Source: Raphanus sativus
Lineage: Eukaryota > Streptophyta > Magnoliopsida > Brassicales > Brassicaceae
Length of the DNA stretch: 64,000 nucleotides
Direction: 5' to 3'
NCBI RefSeq assembly: GCF_000801105.2
Contig: NC_079517.1
Span: forward strand, 12,338,001 to 12,402,000
Position numbers and translations under genes: made by a program. Every line of letters begins with the position of its first letter. The first letter of the stretch is position 1. Of this stretch, positions 43,480 to 54,244 are shown piece by piece. The notes under the pieces were generated by a model. That model searched no databases. It saw nothing but the letters and a program-made list of their open reading frames with translations, and had not been told where the DNA came from.

Positions 43480-43617
43480 GCCCGATCCATGACACTTGGA
43501 TCACCCGATATTTGCCAACTCTCAGATTCAAGGTATATTTCAACACATCTCTACATTGACTTCCATAATCAGATGTACCAGACTCTCTTTGCCTCAAATG
43601 TTTTCACGAACTCAGAT

Positions 43618-43706
43618 GTCAGATATCCCGTCGGACCAGATGCACTTGGGCCAGATGCTCTTTCGAGCCAGACGCTCCTTAGGGCCAAACGCCCATTAGG
43701 GCCACA
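43618..43706. repeat. GC-rich minisatellite, right block
   Basis: On the minus strand, units of about 17 bases: GGCCCTAATGGGCGTTT, GGCCCTAAGGAGCGTCT, GGCTCGAAAGAGCATCT, then shorter variants. The block sits directly downstream of the RNase H remnant and may be that element's 3' region. Confidence 0.6.
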
Positions 43707-44235
43707 TTAACAGTTTGAGATGTTCGACAAATCAAGACAATGCTTGAACTTTCTGTGAGGAACCGGCGCAGGATTATCAGCTGTTCCTACCTTCTTCATT
43801 TCAATCTTCTTATCATCTCTCAGAAAATAGTATCTTACATCAATATGATTGGTTCTCTCATGTTGAACCTGATCTTTGACTAAACAAATAGCACTCAAGC
43901 TATCACAGAACACAGTAGTCTGATCATGATGAAGATCAAGATCACTGACCAATCTTCTCAACCATATTACCTCCTTAGCAGTTTTTGTCAATGCTATATA
44001 CTCTGCCTTAGTAGTAGATAAAGTAACCGTCGACTGCAAAGTCTTTTTCCAACTCATAACAGAACTACCCAAAGTAAATACATAACCAGTCATAGATTTC
44101 TTACTGTCCACATCTCTTGCATAATTTAAATCAGAATACACTGTAACCAGTCTCAGAGATCCTTGTCTCTATAAACAAGACCGATATACCCTTAAGGTAC
44201 CGGAAAATCCTCTTCACTGTGATCCAATGATCCTT
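43707..44235 (-). pseudogene. RNase H remnant of an older, different copia element
   Basis: Minus strand 44141-43707 reads DSKKSMTGYVFTLGSSVMSW, STTKAEYIALTKTAKEVIWL and ERTNHIDVRYYFLRDD, ending FKHCLDLSNIS. The TADNPA-PVPH joint lacks the usual few residues in between. Sequence up to 44235 extends the homology (DHWITVKRIFRYLKG) in shifted frames. No LTRs were recognised, so it is a fragment. Confidence 0.8.
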
Positions 44236-44340
44236 TCGTGGCTGAACCATGAACCATGAACCAATGTAGCTTCATTGACGAGAAACAGTAACCTACTTAG
44301 ATTTCAACACGGATTTGATCAACCACAACAAAGAAGAGAA

Positions 44341-44474
44341 AACAAACCCCTCAAAGGGAAGGGGGCCTTCAAAACCAGGACAATAGATGCAGAATCAGCA
44401 TCATGAATCAACAAGACCAGTTGAAGAAGCAGAAGCAGAGATTTCATAACAGAGGAAACGTAGTCTTTAGCCAT
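44341..44474 (-). pseudogene. Orphan first exon of an SCPL gene (1)
   Basis: ATG at 44474 (minus) with [20 protein letters not shown] and SASIV as in the SCPL signal peptide. A 10-base deletion then removes the KFLP codons and shifts the frame, and the end of the exon with its splice donor is also partly deleted. No further exons of this copy are present. Confidence 0.8.
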
Positions 44475-44899
44475 TAGTTCTTCAAGCTTCAGAAAGTCAA
44501 TGGCCTTAAAGGACTGGACATGATTGTATCTATATACTAAAAACAAAACAAAAGTCGCTGCCCACTCTTCATGTCTCAAAGATTGGAATCATCACCGAAC
44601 CTGTTACATTATTTTTAATCTGAACATCGCGTGCCTGATCTTCAAATCGTATACAGTTTACTAGTGTTCATAGAATACAAAACTACTTGTTTATTGTCCT
44701 TGCGCTTGTCATGAGCATTAAAAACAAATTTTATTTTCAAACAAAGTGAAATTTTATCTTATAATAAATATAGAGATTGTCAATATGTTAAGTGGGCACC
44801 TCGTGCTCACACAAACAGAACCTCAATGGTTACAGGTAGATATATACCAAATCATATGCGTATACAGAGGTTGTTTAAATATGTGGAAGTTTAAGTTTT
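44475..44899. other. Spacer between orphan exon 1 and SCPL C, paralogous to 34510-34925
   Basis: See the SCPL A promoter entry. No gene. Confidence 0.5.
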
Positions 44900-47194
44900 T
44901 TACAGAGGTTGGCCACCGATCCACCTTTGAAACATGATAAAGCTTTCCTCTGGTTTATACTCTGCTGTGTGCCCACCTCCCTGTACTCAAAAACCCACAA
45001 TTCAATTAAGTTAAAACCGCAGTGGATATGTCTAGTGGAAAAGAACATAAAATTTAAAAGAGATATAAGAAAGACTTGCTTTGATAGTAGCAAACGTCAT
45101 ATTATTTGCATAAGTTCTTGTATATCTGCCAAGAAGAAGCAAGGTTTATCTCAGAGGTGGGCTCTCTAACAAAAAGAATAAAAAAAAAAAAGTAAAATAC
45201 CCGGCGATTTCATTGTTGATCAGCCATGGCCTCTGGTCCTCAATTACAGAATAGTTGAGAGATTTTATCCAAGCATCAGTTCCAAGGTAAGGTATTGCCA
45301 TGTCCTGATCACCACTGTTCACACAAAATCCCCATAAAGTTTTGGATCTTGGTGGGGTATTAACAAGTTAAACAATCACCTGAAGATGAGAGAACGATAG
45401 CCACTGATGCTGTTATCCATATGGTAAGGTACACTACTTAAAATGTCTTTAATGTAAGGAATATCGAATTTACATCGTACCCATTTCCCTATGCTCCCCT
45501 GCAAATCATAGATCCTCTTACACACTTTGACAGTGTTCCTTTACCCAAAAAACTTAAAATGAACTTGTATTATCTACCTCATAGATATGAAGAGCTTTGC
45601 GTACGCGTTCGTCATTGGCCCAGTAGCTAGCTAATAAATACCTATAGATCTGCATACATATATATATTTTTTTTTTCCTCAATGGTTTAACTGTAAAAAA
45701 AAGATTGTTAAGATGTGTATTACTTACATAGCAATCTGGTGTTTCAGTTTCGCACAAATGGTTCTGATATAAGAAATGGGTCTACTGTCTTTGTAAACTA
45801 TAAAGAAACCACAAGAGGTCTGAGTTGAGCGATGATCTTTTTTACTAAAACCATTCACAAGTGTGTGTACCTTGTTATATTCTTCAACGAGTTTCAAGCA
45901 TTCTGTGTTACGTGGATCCACATTCATATATTTTCCTTCGCAGATTCTCTCCAGCGACTGTTAAGGAAAAAAAGATTTGAAACATGAATGAAGCCAAGGC
46001 AAACTTTCATGATGTTTCTTCATACCTCGTAAAGGTCATCAGAGATCAGTTCCATTTCATGAGCAAATGGAATGCGGCTGTTCCAATCAATTTCGAGTTC
46101 TGTGCTCGGGTTACCTAGGAGATACCCCTGTTTTTTTTTTGGGTCAGTGTACACAAGGACGAAAACTATCAGTTTTTAAAAGCTTTGGCATATCTCATAC
46201 AAGAAGCAACATATACCAGACACACCTGAAGATTTATGGGAGGTTTGCAGCATTGTTGATTGCAAGTATCATCCATCATATTTCCTCTGTTTCCATAAAT
46301 ACCTTTAGAGATTTCTTGAACGAGAGGGGGAACAATCTTGCCGGAATAAGAATCCCCACCGACATAGAAAGGGTTTGGAATAAACTCTTCATGCTTACCT
46401 AGCCACTGCACAACAACATGAAAAAAAAAGAAGCTTCTAAATTCTACACTCCAAAATGTGAACATATTTTAAGAGGCTTGTCATTAGTTTACCTTTTCAA
46501 GAAACTCATGGATCCGTTTGGCCTCTCTTGAATCACTTGGTTTATCAACAACTTGAGTTGAGAAGGAGAAGCCAGTTCCAACAGGCTGATCCAAAAATAT
46601 AATGCTTGAAATCTGAGGAAAATGATAAAAAATAATTGGTCAACGGGTATTGAGATGGTCATATAAATAAATCACCTTTATGTGTTACCTTAGTCCATGA
46701 ATATGTAGTAGAGATCAAAGAAGGCAGAGTTCCATTGTACACCCCAAGCTTCATAGTCAGAGGCCCTGCTCATCATGTACAATTAAAACAAAGTAATGAA
46801 GAAAATGAGTTTATGTCTTAGAATTTCACCGTTCTCAAAAAGAAGACCATGGATGGAAGAGCAGCCAGGTCCACCACTTAGCCAGAGAAGAAGAGGGTCC
46901 TCTTCAGGGTTCCTCTCGGACTTGATGAAGTAGTAGAACAATTGCACTTCCTCCTCCTCACCAACACCAATGTAACTTCGTTCACAAGAAATAATAAACT
47001 ACTAAGAGTCAACACAGATTTAATTAGACACAACCAGAAGATAAAACCAACCCAGTTTCGAGTTCAAAGGGAAGAGGGCCTTCAAAACCAGGGAGAAACT
47101 TGACGATAGAGGCAGAAACAGCATGTTGCTGACTCAAGAAGACAAGAATCAGAAGCAGATATTTCAGAACAAAGGAAGCGTAGTCCTTAGCCAT
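44900..47194 (-). pseudogene. SCPL gene C, with an exonised intron and a 1-base insertion
   Basis: From ATG 47194 to TAA at 44902-44900, with the SCPL exons in order: [44 protein letters not shown]-type catalytic Asp region, GGHTAEYKPEES. Two oddities. First, the intron between exons 5 and 6 has shrunk and lost its AG (GATACTTGC where D has GATACAGGC). The 39 bases that remain are in frame and open, so exons 5 and 6 are fused. Second, exon 9 carries an extra A in CGCACAAATGG (about 45755; D has CACACAATGG), which leads to a TGA a few codons later. A splice acceptor 16 bases downstream of the normal one could avoid the shift, but this is speculative. It is likely a young pseudogene. Confidence 0.75.
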
Positions 47195-47468
47195 TCGTTT
47201 TCAGTTTCAGAAAGTCAATAGCCTTGAAGGAATGGACAATGATTGGATCTTTATACAAAAACGTCACTGCATCTTTTATTAACCTCGGCTTCATCACCCA
47301 ACTTGTCACCTTTTTTCTTATGTGAAACTTTCCTGTTTGATCTTCGAATAGTATATAATAATGTTTACAGAATACAAAATTGCTATTTGTAACAAAGTCA
47401 TCTTTTTATAATTTAAAATACTCTTATTCCAATGTGGTGCGTCATCAGACACTGTAAACAAAACAAAC
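47195..47468. other. SCPL C upstream region
   Basis: AT-rich; no gene. It joins a methyltransferase tail fragment at about 47469. Confidence 0.4.
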
Positions 47469-47548
47469 CTCAATGGCCAACAAGATTTGATTAAGTGAAG
47501 AAATCATCAGCGATGCATCTCTTCGACTTCTTTTCAAGAACGTAAAGC
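47469..47548 (-). pseudogene. Methyltransferase gene fragment 2 (tail of the last exon)
   Basis: About 80 bases matching the end of the methyltransferase last exon (plus strand CATCTCTTCGACTTCTT and AAGAACGTAAAGCACTACT, as at 50720-50760). The match breaks off abruptly at 47548, where SCPL exon 1 sequence starts. Confidence 0.75.
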
Positions 47549-47659
47549 ACTACTTTTTAAAACCAGGAAGAAACTGACGATAGAAGCAGAATCAGTATCA
47601 TGAATCAAGAAGTCAAGTTGAAGAAGCAGAAGAAGAGATTTCAGAACACAGAAAACCAT
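47549..47659 (-). pseudogene. Orphan first exon of an SCPL gene (2)
   Basis: Minus strand from 47659: VFCVLKSLLLLLQL, then IHDTDSASIV, as in gene A exon 1. An 11-base deletion directly after the ATG codons and a further loss before SFF break the frame. It is joined end to end with the methyltransferase tail. Confidence 0.75.
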
Positions 47660-47937
47660 TAGTTATTCAGAGTATCAGAAAGTCAATAGCCTTGAAGGAC
47701 TGGACAAGGATGAGATGATCTTATATACTATAACGTTCAAATCATATAAAATAAATATAACAGAACACAAAATTACTTGTTAATTGTCCTTGCAGCTTGT
47801 CGTAACCACAAAAACAATTTTATTTTTTCAAATATAAAGTAAATCTTCATCACACACACAAACGGAACATCAATAGTTACAGGTAGATACCAAATCATGA
47901 ACTTATACAGAGCTTGTTTAAAATATGGGGAACCTGT
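47660..47937. other. Spacer 3' of SCPL D
   Basis: Similar to 35080-35276 (GTTAATTGTCCTTGC, then AAATCTTCATCACACACACAAAC), part of the SCPL duplication unit. No gene. Confidence 0.5.
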
Positions 47938-48730
47938 TTACAGAGGTAGGCCACTGATCCATCTTTGAAACAAAACAGAGCTTTCCTCTGGTCTAAACTC
48001 TGGAGTGTGTCCACCTCCCTGTAATAATAATAAAAAAAAAACACAACTTGGAAAGTTAAAACTACAGTAAAATATCGAGCGGAAAGAACAGAAAATATCA
48101 AGAAATAAGTAGGAAAGACTTGCTTTGATAGTAGCAAATGTCATATTATTCGCGTAAGTTCTTGTATATCTGCAAAGAAAAGGCAAGATTAACTTTGAGG
48201 TGACTCTAATAAAAAAAACGAATAAACAGGAAGAAAAAAAAAAAAATCAGAATAGTACCCAGCAAGTTTACGATTGATCATCCATGGCCTCCAGTCATCA
48301 ATAACCGAATAGTTGAGAGATCTTATCCAAGCTTGAGTCGCAAGGTAAGGCACTCCCAAATCGTGATCACCACTGTTCACGCAAAACCACATAAAGTTTT
48401 GAAACTTGGTGGGAAGAAAAACAAAAAATTGAAGTCTGACCTGAAGATGAGAGAACGATAGCCATCGATGCTGTTATCAACATGGTAAGGTACACTACTT
48501 ATAATGTCGTGAGTGTATGGAACAGCCAAATTACATCGTATCCATCTCCCTATACTCTCCTGCAATTATAGATCTTCTTAAAAAACTTGAAAGCGTTTCT
48601 TTATCAACAAAGACCATGAAATGAACTTTGTCTTATATTTTACCTTATAGATTTGAAGAGCTTTGCGTACGCTTTCGTCATTGGCCCAGTAGGTAGCTAG
48701 CAGATACCTATAATCCTGCAAAAGCAACCT

Positions 48731-48777
<47 letters not shown>

Positions 48778-50452
48778 TTCCTGAATGGTTTAATGGTAAA
48801 GAGAGAGAGTTAAGATATGTGTTACTTACATAGCAGTCTGGAGTTTCAATTTCACACAATGGTTCTAATATAAGATTTTGGTATACTGTCTTTGTACACT
48901 AAAAAGAAACCACAAAAGGTCTGAACTGAGTGATGATCTTTTAAAAAGCAGACACCACATCAACCGAAATCATTCAAGAGTGTGTGTACCTTGTTGTATT
49001 CTTCAAGGAGTTTCAAGCATTCTGTGTTACGTGGATCAACATTTACATATGTTCCTTTGCAGATTATCTTCAGTGACTGCAAAAAGAAAAAAGAAAAAAA
49101 CACTAATTGAATTGCATTGTTGGAACAAGAAACAAATGCAAACTCCATGCTTCATACCTCGTAGAGCTCATCAGATATCAGTGCCATTCCATGAGCAAAT
49201 GGAATGCGGCTGTTCAAATCAATTTCGAATTCTGTTAGCGGGTTACCGAGCACATACCCCTGTTATTGGTCAGTGTAACAAGGTTGGAAATTATTAGTTT
49301 TTAATGCTTTTGGCATATCTCATTCATACAAGAAGCAACAAAATACCGACTAACCTGAAGATTTATTGGAAGTTTGCAACATTGATAATTGCCTGTATCA
49401 TACATACATACATCATGTTTCCTCTGTTATAAAAAGTTGACTGAGAAAGGGGCTTGAGGATTGATATCACAAAACCCAATACATACCTTTAGAGATTTCT
49501 TGAACAAGCGCAGGAACAACCTTACCGGAATAAGAATCCCCGCCAACATAGAAAGGGTTGGAAATGAACTCTTCGTGCTTACCTAGCCACTGCACAACCA
49601 CCATGAAAAAAAAAAAATAGAAGGAAATTAAGCTTCTTCTAACTTCTATGCACAAAGAAAGGGTGTTGTTTTGTTATTTAGTTTGGGCTCATATTTCAAG
49701 AGAAAGAATTATATTTTTTCATTAATTTACCTTTCGAATAAACTCATGGATCCGTTTGGCCTCTCCTGAATCGCTCGGTGTGTCAACAAGTTGAGTTGAG
49801 AAGGAGAAACCAGTTCCAACAGGTTGATCCAAGTATATAATGCTCGAAGTCTGTGGAAAAATGATATGTATTGAGATGGTCATATATAAATATATTAATC
49901 ACTTTTTGTGTCCTACCTTAGTCCATGAATATGTAGTAGAGACCAAGGAAGGCAGAGTTCCATTGTACTCCTCAAGCTTCATAGTCAAAGGCCCTGATCA
50001 TCATCATTTATAGAATTAAAACTGAGTAATCGGAGACGCATAAGAACTGAGTTTTATCATTGTCTTTTAGATTTTCACCATTTTCAAAAAGAAGACCAGA
50101 GATGGAAGAACAGCCAGGTCCTCCACTTAGCCAGAGAAAAAGAGGGTCTTCTTCAGGGTTCCTCTCAGACTTGATGAAATAGTAGAACAATTGCACTTCC
50201 TCCTCCTCACCAACACCGATGTAACTTCATTAACAAGAACACAATAACCTACTTAGATTTCAACACAGATTTGATCAACCACAACAAAGAAGAGAAAACA
50301 AACCCTGTTTCGAGTTCAAAGGGAAGAGGGCCTTCAAAACCAGGAAGAAACTTAACGATAGAGGCAGAATCAGCATGTTGCTGACTCAAGAAGACAAGAA
50401 TCAGAAGCAGAATCAGCGATTTCAGAACAGATGAAACGTGGTCGTTAGCCAT
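47938..50452 (-). CDS. Serine carboxypeptidase-like protein, gene D (intact)
   Basis: Fourteen exons: 50452-50304, 50224-50079, 49993-49917, 49850-49731, 49589-49487, 49392-49355, 49259-49158, 49076-48990, 48898-48830, 48715-48644, 48559-48441, 48372-48259, 48169-48124, 48018-47938. They total 1323 bases, 440 residues plus stop, with no lesion. Signal peptide at residues 1 to about 29, then [17 protein letters not shown]. Later blocks are [25 protein letters not shown], nucleophile [16 protein letters not shown] (Asp) and [12 protein letters not shown] (His). It is of the vacuolar or secreted SCPL clade with acyltransferase-like motifs; substrate unknown. The intron between exons 13 and 14 has a GC donor (AAA|GCAAGT). 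A (TA)n tract (48733-48772) lies in the intron between exons 9 and 10. It is the best preserved member of the cluster. Confidence 0.92.
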
Positions 50453-50684
50453 TCTTTTTTAAGTGAATGGTCCTTTAGTGTCGATACAAAATATGTGGAA
50501 TGTTATACTGTTGGTCTTTTATTAAAGTCTGCCTTCGTCACCAAATCTAAAAATTCCTACCTAATTGTCCCGATCACAATAATTAGAATAAGTAAACAGC
50601 CATATCGTTTATAATATCTCAACACGTTAAGTGGTACGTCATCATACACTGTAGTGTAAACAAAACAAAACAAACCTCAATGGG
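50453..50684. other. Spacer between SCPL D and the methyltransferase gene
   Basis: SCPL D promoter and methyltransferase 3' UTR. Paralogous to 37759-37999. Confidence 0.6.
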
Positions 50685-52017
50685 CTAACAAGATTGATTA
50701 AGCGAAGAAACATCAGCGAGGCATCTCTTCGACTTCTTCTCAAGAACGTAAAGCACTACTCTACGGCTGCGATAATCCGGATGCCACTGTGTTTGTTCCA
50801 CACGCCCTATCGCAAAATGTTTCAGCGCAGATTCTAAGAAGTACTCAAGAACAGCATCTGGCATTAAAAAGAAAAGGGATAGCAGCGAAATTAGACATTT
50901 TGTACTTTGTTAGGAAGATTGTAGTTTGTGAAAGGAAGGAGCGAAAGAATGATACCATTCCGTAGTTCTCCTGATAGGAAGATTGTAGTTTGATCGCCGC
51001 AGAGTTGCACAAGCGTTTGGATCAAATGGTGAACAGCTTCTTCGCTGTAGATAACATCTGAGCCCAATACTACAAGTGCAAAGACAGTAACAGGTGTGAG
51101 TGACAATGGTGTGGTCTAAAAGCAAAAGTGGATGAGATGAAAACGGGTACCGTAATCAGGGAACGGTTCAATCAAATCTGGATCAGGGTCATCTCCCCAA
51201 ACAAGTTCCTGCACAACAGCAGATCCCCTTGTGTTACCACCACGTTGCAGATTGGTATCGACGTTCTTCTTAAGTAGCCTCAGTCTATCCGGGAGATCAG
51301 TGAGTACAACATTCCCTCCCAAAAGCGCTGCGACACAACTGATACAAACCAACTTAATGTTTTACAACACAGTACTCGTAGACAAAGGTTTGCACTTTTT
51401 GCTTACCCAACTAAGCCACAACCAGAACCCAGCTCAACGATCTTCTTGGCTTCAAGAGAAAGAAGCTTGGAATCAACAGAGTGCTCCAAGAACTTCCCTA
51501 ACACCACTCCACTGTCCCACATCACTGACCCCGTTACTCCAGGCGTGTTCTTTTACATCCCAATATACAACATGAGAGAGAGTTCAAACCCGTTTCATGA
51601 TCATGTTACATCACTTGGTTCAAATGCTATGGTAAAAGCCACTAACACACAAAAGCTGCATATCTATCAAGACTAATAATAACATAACACTCACACGTTA
51701 AATTACAAATGTTAAAACCCTAAAGTTGACATCTTTGTGGTTACCAGTGAACACGGAGACTGGAGAATAGAGAGGGAGTGACCACAAGCGTCGAGACGCA
51801 GCTCAAGAGAAGACTGTGAAACTAAGGTGTTTGGAGCAAACGATGTTGGCCCTTGAATTGCCCATATGATCATTATCTCGGCCGCCGCCAAATCCGAATC
51901 GGATTCCGAGTCTGAAGTCGGAAACCCACCGACGGCTATCACATCTCCGCCGTAGCCACTCATACGTCGTATCTCCTCCACCGTATCTTCTCCTTTGCTT
52001 GCTTCCTCCTCTCCCAT
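50685..52017 (-). CDS. SAM-dependent methyltransferase, METTL21-like family
   Basis: Five exons on the minus strand, 52017-51745, 51549-51407, 51338-51151, 51069-50956 and 50857-50685, total 891 bases, 296 residues plus stop. The core is a class I fold: SVMWDSGVVLGKFLE, motif I KIVELGSGCGLVG, then VVLTDLPDRLRLLKKNV (motif II), and VLGSDVIYSEEAVHHL. The pattern V-W..G..L...L and ELGSGCGLVG is that of the lysine methyltransferase 16 / METTL21 family, which methylates protein lysines such as chaperones; the actual substrate is unknown. The N terminus is acidic and Ser/Asp-rich (DSESDSDLAAAE). Its last exons are duplicated as fragments at 38 kb and 47.5 kb. By recollection it corresponds to At1g73320. 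Confidence 0.9.
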
Positions 52018-52932
52018 TTTTTCGAAATCCTACACGCGCCGCCGTATTGACTCTCTCCGGCATTGACGAAGAACCAAACAGTCCCCTGACAATCAGGGCG
52101 CTTTATAGTTAAATACAAGATAGTTTTGGGGTTTATTAACAATGAACCAATTTTCTTGCGTTTTCTCATATTTACCTCAAAGTTCCATAAAGTGTCTAAT
52201 TAACCCAATGATCAAGCAAGCTTTCATGATACAGTAAAACCTCTATAAATTATTAATGTTGGGACATTAATAGTTTTGGGGTTATACTGTATGTGGAAGG
52301 GAGGATAGTAATCAGCAGCAGTACATACAATAGCCATGTGTTTTTATATCATGTAAAGATATTCCATTAACTTTTCTCAGCTCTTCCTGAGTTGCACAGA
52401 ATGGTTGATTCTCCATACTTTTGATTCAGGGTAGGGCATAACCAACCCGGACAAACCAAACTCTTGAGGGGTTTAGACTAGTTGAGAGCTGGACAAGCTT
52501 GGGTTTTGGTGTTGTGTTGAGTGAAGTTACTTTGGCATTTCATTGGTCACAAGTTACATTTTTGTTTCGGAAACCAACACAATCAAACACACACAAGGAA
52601 AAATGATCACACAAGGAGGGGAATAACGCTGATCCAACTACTCTGTACACTAAAACACAGACTACTGAACTTTCTCTTCTCATATTCTTCTTGTAATTTT
52701 GTCTACTTTTGACATCAAAAAGCTCTTTACTGACATAACAGGACAACCGTATGTATGGCTTTGGAAACCATCTTCATTCCAACAAATCCGTTTGGTTTCA
52801 ACAATTACAACAAAGCTGTATTGAATCCTAAAGCTAATAAAACTCTTGTAAGCTTTCGACATAAAATATTGGAGAAGACAGACGAAACAAAACGCGACGA
52901 AGACTACAAGGAGAAAGATTCATACACTCAAC
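52018..52932. other. Spacer; methyltransferase promoter and 3' side of the next gene
   Basis: No gene recognised. Open frames at 52521-52712, 52540-52746 and 52755-53099 have no domain, and the last overlaps the real gene antisense. I recall a cytochrome P450 gene near here in A. thaliana; no P450 sequence is visible. Confidence 0.4.
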
Positions 52933-53839
52933 TCAGTCATCTTCATCCGAAGACTCATACGCTAATCCCAACAAGCCTTTCAAAGCATTTTGACCTTGCC
53001 CATTGCTTTCTGCTGCTTTGCCTCCGGGTTGCTCCTCAGGTCTGTCCAGTTTATCTCTTTGAACCTTTGCTTCTGTTGGAACAATATCGCTCCTTTTAGG
53101 AGGTGACAAGCTTGTAGAGACCTTTGGTCGCTTCGGTTTAACCTCGACAACCTTTCTCAGCAAATCTTGCTGCCTACACATTGGGAAAACACACACAAAA
53201 ATTAGTCACCCATCCATCTCGAGGTGTGAATAAAAGTAGAAAAGGGAGGAAACTGCTACCTGATACCACTCTTAGGCTTGGGCTCAACACGAAGCGGCAA
53301 AGGAATAGATGCTGGAGATGAATCAGCTTGGGTTGCAGCTTTGTGATTTATGGTCAAGAAAGACATGTAGAGTAACTTTAAGTCTGGTGGTGTCATAGTG
53401 AATGAAATCATGGTTGGATACAGAAACAAAAAAAAAGCAAAAAAAGAAAAAGGATATTTTAAAGGCAGCAAAAGCCCGTTTCTCAGTTCGTCTGAGAAGG
53501 CGCTCTGCATCCTGCTCTGCTTCCATCTGCTCTTTAAGATAAAGCAAATCGTCGCTGTCCAAAGCTACAGGAACCCCAAAAAAAAAAACACTTCAAAAGT
53601 TAAGAAACAATTTCACAGAGATGAGAGAGAAAAGAGCGAGCGAGAGAGAGAGAGAGATTGGTACCGCCACGTCCATGAAGATAGCCTCCACGCTCACCAG
53701 CAACATCTTGCATCTATAACAACAAAAATGTGGGCAGGGGCCATTATCCCTGCCGGGGCATGTTATCAGAAAAAAGTCTCTTCCATAAAATAGAAAAATC
53801 ACTTTCACATACATCAACAACAATCAACAGTTCTAAGAA

Positions 53840-53885
<46 letters not shown>

Positions 53886-54244
53886 ATATAACTTCCCTAC
53901 TTATATATACTACAACAATCAATCAACGAAGAAACAAGAGCATCAATTTACTCAAAGCTCTTAATGCAACACAGAGACAAGGCTCACGCAATACAATTTG
54001 TGCACAAACAGAGGAAGGAGAGAGAGGGCGAGGCGCTAACCTTTGCAACCATACGTTGAAAGGTGACGTCTTCATCATCTATCTTACCCTTCCCTTGTTT
54101 CTTATCTGCAATTAAAAAGTAAACAAGAGCTCAATCGAGAAACCCTTTACAATGAAATCTACACAGCAACAATGTTCGATTTAAAAAGGTCGGACCTTTA
54201 GGGTCGGAGAGATTCGTGTATTCTTTAACTTCCCTCCCTGACAT
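52933..54244 (-). CDS. Conserved plant protein of unknown function (about 197 aa) with U12 intron
   Basis: Six exons on the minus strand, 54244-54196, 54105-54041, 53713-53665, 53564-53458, 53342-53260 and 53173-52933, total 594 bases, 197 residues plus stop. It starts MSGREVKEYTNLSDPK. A charged, probably helical middle (EQMEAEQDAERLLRRTEKRA) is followed by a Pro/Lys-rich stretch (RVEPKPKSGIRQQDLLRKVV, VKPKRPKVST) and an acidic end, LLGLAYESSDEDD. No signal peptide, membrane segment or known catalytic motif is visible. Composition suggests a nuclear or coiled-coil adaptor protein, but that is a guess. By position it matches At1g73350 (recollection). Intron 4 is an AT-AC type (53343-53457). 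Confidence 0.8.
53343..53457 (-). other. U12-type AT-AC intron
   Basis: Minus strand: exon ...GCCTTTAAA, then ATATCCTTTTTC (a full match to the U12 AT-AC donor). It ends TTTCTTGACCATAAATCAC, with a U12-like branch site TTTCTTGAC 10 bases before the terminal AC, then exon AAAGCTGCAACC. The resulting F-K-K-A-A-T junction keeps the frame, and the whole gene sums to a multiple of three only with these ends. Confidence 0.85.
53843..53883. repeat. (CT)n microsatellite
   Basis: About 20 perfect CT units in the third intron region of the preceding gene (intron 53714-54040). Confidence 0.95.

Larger units (their letters stand above)
38877..43484 (-). mobile_element. Ty1/copia LTR retrotransposon 2, LTRs identical, coding region broken
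   Basis: The 120-base LTRs at 38882-39001 and 43360-43479 are identical by eye. The target duplication GCCCG is at 38877-38881 and 43480-43484. The element runs on the minus strand: primer-binding site TGGTATCAGAGC directly inside the 5' LTR, and a purine tract (complement of CCCCCTCAAG) by the 3' LTR. The LTR ends are TG...TA rather than TG...CA. The element sits in older repeat DNA (minisatellite plus another copia fragment). Confidence 0.93.

Noticed and set aside
38793..43706. CRISPR-like array
   Set aside because: Units are degenerate, contiguous and without unique spacers; plant nuclear DNA. It is a minisatellite.
51231..51676. Plus-strand frames over the methyltransferase gene
   Set aside because: Antisense to exons 2 and 3 of the methyltransferase; no homology.
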